64,000 nucleotides of DNA from Myxococcales bacterium. GTDB lineage: Bacteria > Myxococcota_A > Polyangia > Polyangiales > Ga0077539. The stretch covers positions 62,001-126,000 of the forward strand of contig JAEUKI010000031.1 of assembly GCA_016793325.1 (NCBI GenBank), given 5' to 3'. This document shows, piece after piece, positions 41,835-50,490 of the stretch (positions are counted from its first letter, which is position 1; the number at the start of each line of letters is the position of its first letter). The notes below the pieces were generated by a model. That model had not been told where the DNA came from, ran no database searches, and worked only from the letters and a program-made list of their open reading frames with translations. The position numbers and the translations under genes were made by a program.

Positions 41835-43601
41835 ATGGATGAGTTGGGCGGCGAGTGGGAGTTTGGGTATGGGGGGAAGAAGCGAAGCACCACGATCGAC
41901 GCCACGCAGGTGGCGGTGCGAGCGAGCTCTGACGCAAGAAAAGCGATAGTCGCTGCAGTTAGGCAGTTGAAACGCCCCGACATCTTGGATCGCCAGCGCG
42001 CAGCGTATCAAGAGGTTCGCACACTGCTCTTGACCCTTGAGTCGAGGATAGAAGACTACCGGCTACGAACGCGGCTAAATCAATACTTCAAATCTATCGT
42101 CCCGCCCGCTGATTGGGCATCCGATCGAGAAGCAATCGAGCAGCTCCGCTTAATTCAGTTCGCAGCAGGCGACTTAGGTGACTTTCGGATCGCAGCAGCC
42201 GTGGGTGAACTGATCGATTCGATTCGACCTAGTGGTTCAAGCGACATTCTGCCCGAATTCATCGCTGCGGTGGACGGCACATGGGTGGATGTTTCGTCGT
42301 TCGCGCTCCGAAGCGGCGATGCGCTGCACCGCATCGCGGGCGCGGTAGCGCTTGTTGAACGCGGCACCGATCGCCTCCTGACGGATTCTGCGTTCTGTCT
42401 GCTCGCAGTGGAACTTCCGCTCGACAAACTCCATCGATATCTCGCAGAAGCGGGCTGGGTGCTGAAGTCGCGATTGTCATTTCACCCGCGGGCGATCGTC
42501 GTGCAGCCCTCGTCGCGTGACGGTTCTTCGTTCGTCGCTCTTCGCCGTGCGTTTCGCGATGTGCCTTCGATCTTCGAGAGGATCGAACCAATCTTTCTCG
42601 AACCCATCCACGGACGATGGCGCCCGACCGATCCGCGCTATCCCGAGCAGTGGCAGTGGAACAACGACGGGCGCAACAGCGGAACGCGCGGCGCGGACAT
42701 TCGCGCCGAGAGCGCGTGGAACAGAACACGCGGCAAGGGTGTTCGTGTTGCTGTCATCGACAACGGCATCCACATCAACCACCCCGATCTCAGAGCCGCC
42801 TTCAAGCGCGGTGGTTGGTTCGACGGGCGCACGAGCGGCAGCGCGAGTTTCATCGAGCTGTCGGCGTCGAACCGGGCACAGTTTCCGACGGACGATCACG
42901 GAACGTTCTGCGCGGGGATGGTCGGAGCGCGCGCGAACAAGCAAGGCGGATGCGGCGCCGCGCCCGAGTGCGAGCTCGTTGCCATCGCGTGCCTCGAAGA
43001 TCAGGTCGGAACGCAGCTCACGCTCGCCCGCGCGATCGCGTATGCAGCCGATCCAAGTCGCGAAGTGCCGGACTCCAAGGAACGAGGCGCGGACGTGATC
43101 TCGTGCAGCCTCGGCCCCAACGGTGCGGACTGGGAGATGTCGACGCCGCTCGAGCTCGCGATCGAGTTCGCCACGAGCAAAGGCCGCGACGGAAAGGGAA
43201 CCCCGATCTTCTGGGCCGCGAGCAACGCGCACGTCGACATCACGCGCGACGAAGTCGTTTCGCATCCGTCGGTCATCGCGGTTAGTCGATCGAACAACAA
43301 CGATGGCTACGACAACGCTGCGTACGGCTCGACGCTGGCGTTCGTTGCACCTGGCGCGAACGTGCTCAGCACGTCTGGTGCGGCGAGCTACGCTTGGGAT
43401 ACTGGCTGCAGCTTCGCCGCGCCGCTCGCAGCGGGTGTCGCCGCGCTCGTGCTCGCACGAGACTCGCAGTTGAGCGCGACCGCTGTGAAGGACCGCTTGT
43501 GCGACACCTGCGACAAGGTTGGCGGGGACGCGTATGGACCGGACGGGCGCAACGACCAGATGGGCCACGGTCGCATCAACGCTGACCGCGCCGTTCGGTG
43601 A
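41835..43601 (+). CDS. Subtilisin-like protease (S8) with N-terminal helical domain
   Basis: 588 residues from ATG 41835 (GTG 41832 is also possible after GGAGG). Residues 1-130 are helical and unlike the rest (DRQRAAYQEVRTLLLTLESR, RLRTRLNQYFKSIVPPADWA), with codons richer in A/T (TTA, AAA, GAT) than in neighbouring genes. Residues 185-258 look like a propeptide (AFCLLAVELPLDKLHRYLAE, RIEPIFLEP). The catalytic domain follows: Asp309 in VIDNG, His355 in DDHGTFCAG, Asn464 in AASNAH, Ser526 in GCSFAAPLAAG. No signal peptide. Probably a cytoplasmic protease whose N-terminus senses something; the substrate is unknown. Confidence 0.92.
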   Translation: MDELGGEWEFGYGGKKRSTTIDATQVAVRASSDARKAIVAAVRQLKRPDILDRQRAAYQEVRTLLLTLESRIEDYRLRTRLNQYFKSIVPPADWASDREAIEQLRLIQFAAGDLGDFRIAAAVGELIDSIRPSGSSDILPEFIAAVDGTWVDVSSFALRSGDALHRIAGAVALVERGTDRLLTDSAFCLLAVELPLDKLHRYLAEAGWVLKSRLSFHPRAIVVQPSSRDGSSFVALRRAFRDVPSIFERIEPIFLEPIHGRWRPTDPRYPEQWQWNNDGRNSGTRGADIRAESAWNRTRGKGVRVAVIDNGIHINHPDLRAAFKRGGWFDGRTSGSASFIELSASNRAQFPTDDHGTFCAGMVGARANKQGGCGAAPECELVAIACLEDQVGTQLTLARAIAYAADPSREVPDSKERGADVISCSLGPNGADWEMSTPLELAIEFATSKGRDGKGTPIFWAASNAHVDITRDEVVSHPSVIAVSRSNNNDGYDNAAYGSTLAFVAPGANVLSTSGAASYAWDTGCSFAAPLAAGVAALVLARDSQLSATAVKDRLCDTCDKVGGDAYGPDGRNDQMGHGRINADRAVR

Positions 43602-43678
43602 GTCGCGGGCGAGACACCCGTTGATCCCGTCACGCGTTTACCGCAGTGATCGTGCTATCTTCGAGAAAGAGAGCGGTC

Positions 43679-44179
43679 GTGGCCAAGCGAGTGTTCACCC
43701 GGCGCCGTCGAAACGTCACCGTCGAAGAGCAAGAAGAGCTCGTCGCGGTGCTCGATGGCGACGCGCACTCGTCGGGGGAGTTTCCGGCGGTTCTGCCTGC
43801 GGACACGAAGGCGATGGACGCGGCCGGATGGCGCTTCGTCGCGCGCGACGACGTCCGCGCGCAGTCGAGCAAAGCGCGCCGTGCGAAGGTGTTCGTGCGC
43901 AACGATCAAACGCTGCTCGCGACGGGAAAGATCACGGCGAAGTTTCGCGAGGGCGTCTCGCGAGCGCGCATCGAAGCGTTGCTCGACGAGCGGGCACTGC
44001 GAGTGACGCGCGAACTGACGTTCGCGAACAACTACTTCGAGATCGACCCGGTGGGTGACGAGCTTCGTGACGCGATCGACATCGCGAACGAGCTGCTCAC
44101 CGTCGCGGAGTGCGAGCTCGCCGAGCCCGTGTTCATCGAGGCGATCGGGCAGCGGCCGATGGCGCTCGGTGGGCGGTGA
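43679..44179 (+). CDS. Stand-alone subtilase-propeptide-like protein
   Basis: 166 residues from GTG 43679 (GTG 43646 also possible). The first 80 residues are basic then Asp/Ser-rich. Residues about 75-160 read VFVRNDQTLLATGKITAKFR, EGVSRARIEALLDERALRVT, RELTFANNYFEIDPVGDELR, DAIDIANELLTVAECELAEP: the strand-helix-strand-strand-helix-strand order and AEPVFIEA end are those of subtilase propeptides (where the end runs into the mature protease). Here no protease follows, so it may act in trans on the second subtilase immediately upstream as chaperone or inhibitor. Confidence 0.72.
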   Translation: MAKRVFTRRRRNVTVEEQEELVAVLDGDAHSSGEFPAVLPADTKAMDAAGWRFVARDDVRAQSSKARRAKVFVRNDQTLLATGKITAKFREGVSRARIEALLDERALRVTRELTFANNYFEIDPVGDELRDAIDIANELLTVAECELAEPVFIEAIGQRPMALGGR

Positions 44180-44245
44180 GCGGTGTTGCGCAGGCGTGAT
44201 CTGCGCCGTCCTTCGCTCGTGTGCAGCCTCCCGCTCCGCTCCCCC

Positions 44246-44722
44246 TCAACGACGCTTCGCCGCGCTCGTCGCTGCGTGCACGGATTGCACCGAGCGAACC
44301 GCGGCCTTCGAGAGCCCGATCGCCGAGAGCGCATCCGCGAGCGCTTCGTCGTCGAGCCCTCCTTCGAGCACGGTCACGCCGCCGTCGCGCACTACGATCA
44401 CATCAGTTGTTCCCGCGGTGAAGAACGCGCCAGCGTCGCCGTGCAACCAGGCTTCGAACACCGCGGCGCCGTCTTCTGCGATCGTGACGTGCGCGAGGAT
44501 CGCCCCGAACGCCGCCTCGTCGTTCTCGTCGAGCGAGAGTCGACGGGCCGCGGGGAGCGCGTCGTGGTCCCAACACCGACCCGCTTCGACCAACTGCCTC
44601 GCTTGCAGCGTCGTGAGCTCGCCTTCGTCGTGCGGAACAACCTCGCGCACGACCACCAAGGTCCGCGGCGACGGCGCCTTCGCGAGCTCACGCACTTCGG
44701 GCTCGGCACGTCGCGCATCCAC
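44246..44722 (-). CDS. Small soluble protein, unknown
   Basis: 158 residues from GTG 44722 (a longer start at 44776 would overlap the next gene). Ordered segments: SPRTLVVVREVVPHDEGELT, LDENDEAAFGAILAHVTIAE, DGAAVFEAWLHGDAGAFFTA, DVIVVRDGGVTVLEGGLDDE, AVRSVQSVHAATSAAKRR. No signal peptide or membrane helix. Family not recognised. It lies divergent to the Uma2 gene with about 35 bp between. Confidence 0.68.
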   Translation of the reverse strand: MDARRAEPEVRELAKAPSPRTLVVVREVVPHDEGELTTLQARQLVEAGRCWDHDALPAARRLSLDENDEAAFGAILAHVTIAEDGAAVFEAWLHGDAGAFFTAGTTDVIVVRDGGVTVLEGGLDDEALADALSAIGLSKAAVRSVQSVHAATSAAKRR

Positions 44723-44757
44723 GACCCCGTGAGTGCTACGCTCGCGCGAGACACGCG

Positions 44758-45477
44758 ATGGCGAACAACGACACATCGACCGCGCCTCGGTACGAGCTCG
44801 CGCCTGCGCCCGATGTCTCGCGGTTGGTCACCGAGGATGGGGCGGCCGTGGACAACTGGGCATCGGAGAAGACGCAGCGGCTGCTGACGTCGATCCTCTA
44901 CGACTCGTGGAAGGCGCCGAGCGGCGTCTCGTTCGTGGCTGCGGCGAACGTCGCGCTCTACAGCGCGATCAATCGCCCACCCATCGTCCCCGACGTGATG
45001 GTGAGCCTCGAGGTCGAGGTGCCCGAGGGGTGGTGGGAGAAGCGAAATCGCTGCTATTTCTCCTGGGAGTTCGGCAAGCCGCCCGAGCTCGCGATCGAGA
45101 TCGTCTCCGATCGAGACGGGCTCGAGCTCAGCGCGAAGCTTCGGCAGTACGCGCGCGCGTCGGTCGCGTTCTACGTCGTCTTCGACCCGCAGCGGCAGCT
45201 CTCGGACGCGGTGCTGCAGAGCTTCGCGCTCAACGCGGGGCAGTACGAAGAGCTCGACCGACCGTGGTTCGAGCCCTTGGGCCTCGGCCTCGCGCTGTGG
45301 CAAGGGTCCTTCGAGGGCCGCGAAGACCGGTGGCTTCGTTGGATCGACGCGCAGGGGGCGTGGATTCCGACTGGCGCCGAGCGCGCTGAGCAAGAGCGTG
45401 CTCGCGCTGAGCAAGAGCGTGCGCGCGCCGAGCGATTGGCCGAGCGGCTGCGCGCGCTCGGAATCGATCCCGAGTGA
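44758..45477 (+). CDS. Uma2 family endonuclease-fold protein
   Basis: 239 residues. The Uma2 (DUF820) PD-(D/E)xK core is visible: Asp79 in RPPIVPDVMV, Glu114 in ELAIEIVSD, Lys127 in ELSAKLRQYARASVAFYVVF. The C-terminus has repeated AEQERAR units (residues about 205-230), probably a coiled coil. Uma2 proteins are numerous in cyanobacteria and some myxobacteria and have a restriction-endonuclease fold of unknown target. ATG at 44758 fits the start. Whether it acts on DNA here is not known. Confidence 0.9.
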   Translation: MANNDTSTAPRYELAPAPDVSRLVTEDGAAVDNWASEKTQRLLTSILYDSWKAPSGVSFVAAANVALYSAINRPPIVPDVMVSLEVEVPEGWWEKRNRCYFSWEFGKPPELAIEIVSDRDGLELSAKLRQYARASVAFYVVFDPQRQLSDAVLQSFALNAGQYEELDRPWFEPLGLGLALWQGSFEGREDRWLRWIDAQGAWIPTGAERAEQERARAEQERARAERLAERLRALGIDPE

Positions 45478-45521
45478 TGGGGTGAATGTGTGGGGGACGT
45501 GGGAGTGCGACCGCGATCGCG

Positions 45522-46808
45522 TCACCGTGTGATTGGCGGGATCACGTCGATCGCGCGCAGCCGAACGCGGCGCGCCGGACGAAAGGGCGGCGGCGGGCGA
45601 TACGCGCGAAGCATGTTGCTCACGCGCACGCGGTAGGCGCGGTCCCAAGTGGCTTCTTCGCGAAGGCTCCCCAGCCACGCGCCGATGCGTTGCGCTGCGA
45701 TCTCTGCCGCCGCGGCGGCGAGCCTCGGCGGTCGCCCGAGCGCATCGTGCGCGCAAGCGCGACACACCCGTTGATCGTTCTCGATCGCTGCGACGAGAAA
45801 CGGCAGCGCCGCCCGCTTGATGCGCGATAGCTCGGCGAGCGGCTCGCAATCGGGCGCGTCGCCTTCGCGCTCGCGACGACAGTCGATGGCCTCGGTGAGC
45901 AGCCGCAACACACGTTGCTTCGGCGTCTCGTCGGGCGAAGGCGCTCGGCGTGCGTCGCGAGCCGTCGCGCGATCGAGCGCGAACGCTGCCCACTCTCGCG
46001 CTGCATCGAGCTCGCGCTGTGCGACGACCGCCGTCGGCGAGGTCACGCGAAGCAGCGCGTCCACGGCACGAACCGATCGAACGGCTTCGACATCGTCGCC
46101 CCGCGCGACGTGATTGGCGATCGCAGCGAACAGGCTGCGTAGTCGCGCGTCGATCACCGCAGGCAACAGCGCGTCAGCGACGAACTGGTCCCGATGCCTG
46201 AGCCACTCGATGGAGTCTGCTCCGAGCGATCGCAACGCCATGACAGCCCGGAGCGGGTCACAGGGGCCATGGTCGTCGGTCGGCGACGGGTCGCATGTGC
46301 GATCAGCGACCTCGAGGTGACGCCGCGCGGCGCTCATTCCGTCTCGCTCTCGGATGATCTCGTCGGTTGCGCTCCAGCTTCCGTCCCAGCGCAGGACGAG
46401 CCTCGTCGCTGGATTCGCCGACGCCCACCCCAGCGGAACACAACCACGACCACACTCGATCCACCCGAAGCGAAGCCCGCGCGGGTCGCCGATGCCCAAC
46501 TCGAACACCGCGTCCATCACGGACTCCGGTGACTCGCTTCGCAGCGCGGGCCTTCGCGTCGCGACCCAGGGGCGCGTGCGGGCTTCGAGCGTCGGGTCCA
46601 TGCGCGCGAGATCGACCCAGGGATTCGCGCGGCCTCGCGCGGTCGTCGCGAACGGCTGGCGCCACGTCGCGTCGAGGTGCGTCCCGTCGACGAGCGGGGG
46701 CGACGGCGTGAACCTCGTCTCACCGCGCTCGCCGGGCGCCGTCGTATGCGCACAGGAAAACAAGTGCGCCGCGAGCAACCCGACCGCGCGCGATGTGACT
46801 CTCGACAC
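45522..46808 (-). CDS. Lipoprotein, unknown function
   Basis: 428 residues from GTG 46808: VSRVTSRAVGLLAAHLFSCAH, signal peptide with lipobox LFSC. The mature part has mixed composition and Arg/Ala-rich helices (EWLRHRDQFVADALLPAVID, ALPFLVAAIENDQRVCRACA), with several cysteines (CDPSPTDDHGPCDPL). No domain recognised. Longer starts (ATG 46856 and 46961) exist but lack the signal peptide. Convergent with the Uma2 gene. Confidence 0.78.
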   Translation of the reverse strand: MSRVTSRAVGLLAAHLFSCAHTTAPGERGETRFTPSPPLVDGTHLDATWRQPFATTARGRANPWVDLARMDPTLEARTRPWVATRRPALRSESPESVMDAVFELGIGDPRGLRFGWIECGRGCVPLGWASANPATRLVLRWDGSWSATDEIIRERDGMSAARRHLEVADRTCDPSPTDDHGPCDPLRAVMALRSLGADSIEWLRHRDQFVADALLPAVIDARLRSLFAAIANHVARGDDVEAVRSVRAVDALLRVTSPTAVVAQRELDAAREWAAFALDRATARDARRAPSPDETPKQRVLRLLTEAIDCRREREGDAPDCEPLAELSRIKRAALPFLVAAIENDQRVCRACAHDALGRPPRLAAAAAEIAAQRIGAWLGSLREEATWDRAYRVRVSNMLRAYRPPPPFRPARRVRLRAIDVIPPITR

Positions 46809-46981
46809 GTCCCGACCTCTTCGTGTGCGGCCCCAGTGATTTGCGGCTCGTGCCATCCAACGCGGGAGTTGCGCGAACATTCCCGCGAAGAACGCGAACG
46901 GCCGCACCCTTCGCCCTTCGCGCACGCAATGCGCGTCACGTTCGTGCCGTCCGCCGCGCAACTGGGTTTACCTTCGCGCTC

Positions 46982-48664
46982 GTGGATTGGCGCACTGTGC
47001 TTCCTGGGCTCGCGTTGCTCGCTCGCTACGAGCGCGGGTGGCTTCGGGCGGACCTCGTCGCGGGGCTCACGGTGGGGGCGATGCTCGTTCCGCAGTGTAT
47101 GGCGTACGCGGAGCTGGCTGGGCTGCCGCCGCAGTTTGGCTTCCTCGCAGCGCTCCTCCCGCCGATCACATACGCGCTCTTCGGCAGCTCGCGACACCTC
47201 GGCGTGGGCCCCGAGCCCGGAACCGCCGTCCTCGCCGCCACCGGAATCGCCGCGCTCTCGGCCGGAGACCCCGCTCGCTACGCGTCGCTCATGCCCGTGC
47301 TCGCTGCGATGGTCGGGCTCTTCGCGATGCTCGCGGCGGTGTTGCGATTGGGGTTCCTCGCGCAGCTCCTCAGCAAGCCCGTCCTCGTCGGGTACATCAC
47401 GGGCGTCGGGCTCACGCTGCTGTCGAGCCAGCTCGGCAAATTCACCGGCGTTTCGATCGCGAGCGGCGAGTTCTTCCCGCGCGTGTGGGAGTTTTCGAGA
47501 GAGCTCTCGCACGTTCGCCCGCTGACGCTCGCCGTGTCGCTCGGCTCGCTCGTGGCGCTGATCGCGCTCAAGAAGAAGGCGCCTCGCGCGCCCGCGGCGC
47601 TCCTCGTCGTCACGTCGGCGACCTTGATTGTGTGGGCCCTCCGCCTCGACCTCCACGGCGTCCGCCTCGTCGGCGCCATTTCGGGAACGCTCCCCCGACC
47701 GCACCTCCCCCTCGCGCCCTGGCGCGACGTCGTCAAGCTCGTCCCCACCGCCCTCGGAATCGCCCTCGTGGGCTACACCGACAACGTCCTCACCGCGCGC
47801 TCGATCGCCGCGAAGCTCGGGTACCGCATCGACGCCAATCGCGAGCTCGTCGCGCTCTCGGCCATCAACCTCTCGTCTGCGTTCGCCGGGGGATTTCCAG
47901 TGTCATCGGGCGCCAGTCGTACCGCCGTGCCCGCGGCGCTCGGGAGCAAGACCCAGCTCGTCGGCGTGATCGCGTCGCTCTTCGTCCTCGCCACGCTGTT
48001 GCTCCTCGCGCCGGCGCTCGCGCACATTCCGCAGCCGTGCCTCGCCGCGGTCATCGTCGCCGCCGCGTTCGCCATCATCGACGTCGACGGCTACCGCTCG
48101 CTGTGGAAGGTCAGCAAGACCGAGTTCTTCCTCGCGATCGCCGCGGCGCTCGGCGTGATGGTCTTCGACATGCTCACGGGCGTGCTCGTCGCCGTGGGCC
48201 TCTCCGTGCTCGTGACGTTCGCGAGGATCACCGTTCCACACGACGCGGTGCTCGTGCGCGCGGAGGCGCTCGACGGGTGGGTCGATCCAGACCTCGTCCG
48301 CGAGGGGTCGCGGCTCGAAGGGCTGCTCGTGTATCGCTTCGACGCCCCGCTCTTCTTCGCGAACAGCGAGCGATTTCGCGAGCGACTCGAGCTCATGCTC
48401 GAGACCAACCAGGGCGACGAAGAGTGGGTGGTCCTCGACTTCGAAGGCGTCGGCGACGTCGACGCAACCGCGCTGGAGATGCTCTCCGAGCTCGTCGCGC
48501 AGCTCCGAGAACGAGGCGCGGTGGTAGCGGTCGCCCGCGCCAACGACCGCGCGCTCGCCGCGCTCCAGCGGTCGTCGCTGCTCGGCGAGGGCGGGATGAC
48601 CTCGTTCGCGACCATCAACAGCGCCGTTCGCGCGTTCGCGCATCGCAGCGGCGCCGGGGCGTAG
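46982..48664 (+). CDS. SulP/SLC26 family anion transporter with STAS domain
   Basis: 560 residues from GTG 46982 (VDWRTVLPGLALLARY). Ten or more membrane segments are visible; ADLVAGLTVGAMLVPQCMAY is the SulP motif at the first helix, followed by LAGLPPQFGFLAALLPPITY and GPEPGTAVLAATG. The C-terminal 115 residues are a STAS domain (VYRFDAPLFFANSERFRERL, EWVVLDFEGVGDVDATALEM). SulP proteins carry sulfate, bicarbonate or other anions by proton- or sodium-coupled transport; this one cannot be assigned a substrate. The frame is open upstream but GTG starts just before the first helix. Confidence 0.94.
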   Translation: MDWRTVLPGLALLARYERGWLRADLVAGLTVGAMLVPQCMAYAELAGLPPQFGFLAALLPPITYALFGSSRHLGVGPEPGTAVLAATGIAALSAGDPARYASLMPVLAAMVGLFAMLAAVLRLGFLAQLLSKPVLVGYITGVGLTLLSSQLGKFTGVSIASGEFFPRVWEFSRELSHVRPLTLAVSLGSLVALIALKKKAPRAPAALLVVTSATLIVWALRLDLHGVRLVGAISGTLPRPHLPLAPWRDVVKLVPTALGIALVGYTDNVLTARSIAAKLGYRIDANRELVALSAINLSSAFAGGFPVSSGASRTAVPAALGSKTQLVGVIASLFVLATLLLLAPALAHIPQPCLAAVIVAAAFAIIDVDGYRSLWKVSKTEFFLAIAAALGVMVFDMLTGVLVAVGLSVLVTFARITVPHDAVLVRAEALDGWVDPDLVREGSRLEGLLVYRFDAPLFFANSERFRERLELMLETNQGDEEWVVLDFEGVGDVDATALEMLSELVAQLRERGAVVAVARANDRALAALQRSSLLGEGGMTSFATINSAVRAFAHRSGAGA

Positions 48665-48716
48665 CGCGCACAATCGCTCGCTTCTCGCGCGCATTGCTGC
48701 GAGCATCGCGCGCGTG

Positions 48717-49691
48717 ATGCGCGCAGTACGATTTCACTCCGTAGGCGGACCCGAAGTGCTTCGGTGCGAGGACGTCGAAGAGCCGACGCTCTCCCCGGGA
48801 AAAGTCCTCGTGCGCGTGCGCGCCGCGGGCGTGAACTTCGCGGACACACGTTTCCGAATGGGGCAGTACTTCGTGCGGCCTGTGTTTCCGCAGATCGTTG
48901 GGATGGAGGCCGCTGGCGAGGTCGAGGCGATCGGCGAAGGCGTCACCGACGTGCGCGTCGGCGACCGCGTGATGGTGCTCGGCGCCAACGCGTACGCCGA
49001 CAAGATGCTCGCGCGTCCTTCGCAGCTCTATCGCATGCCCGACGGGCTGGAGTTCGAGCGCGCAGCGGCGCTCCCCGTGCAGGGGCTCACCGCGCACCAC
49101 TGTCTCGGGCTCATGGGGCGACTGCAACGCGCGGAGTCCGTTCTCGTGCACGCGGCGGCCGGCGGAGTGGGCGTGTTCGCTGTGCAAATCGCCAGGGCGA
49201 TGGGCGCTTCCAAGGTGTTCGGCACCGCGAGCAGCGAGGACAAGCGCGCGTTCGTGCGGTCGCTCGGCGCGGACGACGCGTTCGACTACGGCAACGGCGA
49301 CTACGCGACGCGCGTTCGAGAAGCGACGGGCGGCAGAGGCGTGGACGTCTTGCTCGAGATGCTCGGCGGGACCGAGACGTACAAGCGCAACCTCGCGTGC
49401 CTCGCGCCCATGGGCAGGATGATCGTCTACGGCGCCGCCAGCGGCGACACCCGCGGAACGTTCGAGCCCATCGGACTGATGCACAAGAACATCACGGTCG
49501 CGGGCTACTACCTCACCCCGATGCTCGAGCGACAGGAGCTCTGTCGTCCCGCGCTCGAAGAGCTCGCGCAGTGGGTCGTCGACGGTCGCGTGCGCGTCAG
49601 CGTCGAGCGCTTCGCGTTGAGCGACGCCGCCGAGGCCCACCGTCGCATGGAGTCTCGCGGCTCCACGGGCAAGCTCGTGCTGTGTCCGTAA
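48717..49691 (+). CDS. NADPH:quinone oxidoreductase (MDR family)
   Basis: 324 residues from ATG 48717 (GTG 48714 adds one). Medium-chain dehydrogenase of the quinone-reductase type: MRAVRFHSVGGPEVLRCEDV, GVNFADTRFRMGQYFVRPVF, VGMEAAGEVEAIGEGVTDVR and the Rossmann loop HAAAGGVGVFAVQIARAMGA. No structural Zn ligands or catalytic Cys of alcohol dehydrogenases, which supports the quinone-reductase branch. It reduces quinones or enones with NADPH. Convergent with the zinc-ribbon gene across a palindromic repeat. Confidence 0.93.
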   Translation: MRAVRFHSVGGPEVLRCEDVEEPTLSPGKVLVRVRAAGVNFADTRFRMGQYFVRPVFPQIVGMEAAGEVEAIGEGVTDVRVGDRVMVLGANAYADKMLARPSQLYRMPDGLEFERAAALPVQGLTAHHCLGLMGRLQRAESVLVHAAAGGVGVFAVQIARAMGASKVFGTASSEDKRAFVRSLGADDAFDYGNGDYATRVREATGGRGVDVLLEMLGGTETYKRNLACLAPMGRMIVYGAASGDTRGTFEPIGLMHKNITVAGYYLTPMLERQELCRPALEELAQWVVDGRVRVSVERFALSDAAEAHRRMESRGSTGKLVLCP

Positions 49692-49700
49692 AGCGGAGAA

Positions 49701-49725
49701 GGGGACGGACCTCGCATTTGGAGCG
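49701..49725 (+). repeat. Direct copy of palindrome left arm
   Basis: GGGGACGGACCTCGCATTTG and five more bases repeat exactly at 49736-49760, where they form the left arm of a hairpin. The spacing of 35 bp is an extra half element. Confidence 0.9.
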
Positions 49726-49735
49726 CCCAGTGATC

Positions 49736-49788
49736 GGGGACGGACCTCGCATTTGGAGCGCTACGCTCCAAATGCGAGGTCCGTCCCC
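49736..49788. repeat. Perfect 25-bp palindrome, REP-like; likely also terminator
   Basis: The left arm begins GGGGACGGACCTCGCATTTG; the right arm (49764-49788) is its exact complement; only CTA separates them. Long perfect palindromes starting GGGGAC and ending GTCCCC resemble REP elements that RAYT (Y1) transposases move. No transposase gene lies here. It sits between two converging genes, so it may also stop transcription from both. Confidence 0.82.
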
Positions 49789-49831
49789 TCCTCGATGGCG
49801 TTTACACACTTCTCGTTCCTGCTCCGTTTGC

Positions 49832-50365
49832 TCACCCGCGAAACGGGCCCGCAGAGGGCAGCTCGACGTACGCAAAATCGCGGTCTTCTCGGAGCTTCAC
49901 GAGCGCATGCGCGTCGTGCATCCGAAAGCGCACGTCCCCGCAGCCAGCACACACAATCAACGCCATGTGCAGCGCTCCGTCCCGTGTCTCGACCGTGACG
50001 TGATCGCGCACGAAGAACGCGCCGCCCTGGCAGTAGAGGCACCGCGTGATCTTGTGCTTCTCGATGAGCGGGCCCGCGAGTCGCGCGTCGGCGCGTCGCT
50101 TCTCTTCGGCGCGAAGCTCCTTGGCGCGCTCGGGCAACCGCTCGAAGAGCGCGCGCGCTTCGCGGACGAGCGCCTCGAGCTCGTGGTTTTCGACGAGCGC
50201 TGCGAGGTCGTTCGCTTCGACGTCGTCGATCGCCTTGCCGAGGTCGGGAGCGATCTCTTCGAGCGCGGACGGAGCCACGCGAGACGTGGGCTTCAACGCG
50301 TGCTGTGCCAGCGCCACTTGTTCGCGCAGCGCTTGCTCCCGCCGCTTGCTCGATCCGAAGAACAC
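49832..50365 (-). CDS. Helical protein with C-terminal zinc ribbon
   Basis: 177 residues. The N-terminal 100 are helical and charged (RREQALREQVALAQHALKPT, LEALVREARALFERLPERAK). The C-terminal part has CLYCQGGAFFVRDHVTVETR then IVCAGCGDVRFRMHDAHALV: CxxC pairs 30 residues apart make a zinc ribbon. Family not recognised. No signal peptide. Divergent from the AraC gene. Confidence 0.75.
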   Translation of the reverse strand: MFFGSSKRREQALREQVALAQHALKPTSRVAPSALEEIAPDLGKAIDDVEANDLAALVENHELEALVREARALFERLPERAKELRAEEKRRADARLAGPLIEKHKITRCLYCQGGAFFVRDHVTVETRDGALHMALIVCAGCGDVRFRMHDAHALVKLREDRDFAYVELPSAGPFRG

Positions 50366-50490
50366 CCGTCGATCGTACGTGAATCCGCCGCCGTCGACGC
50401 TCCCTGCAGCGCGAGCGCTCCTTTGAAACTTGCGCCGCGATCCCGGATCATCGCTCCCTCCGCGCGACCCATGGTTAGGAACCCCCGATC

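Noticed and set aside
44758..45477. Uma2 gene as part of the subtilase defence cassette
   Set aside because: Separated by an unknown gene on the other strand, with ordinary codon use; no evidence of linkage.
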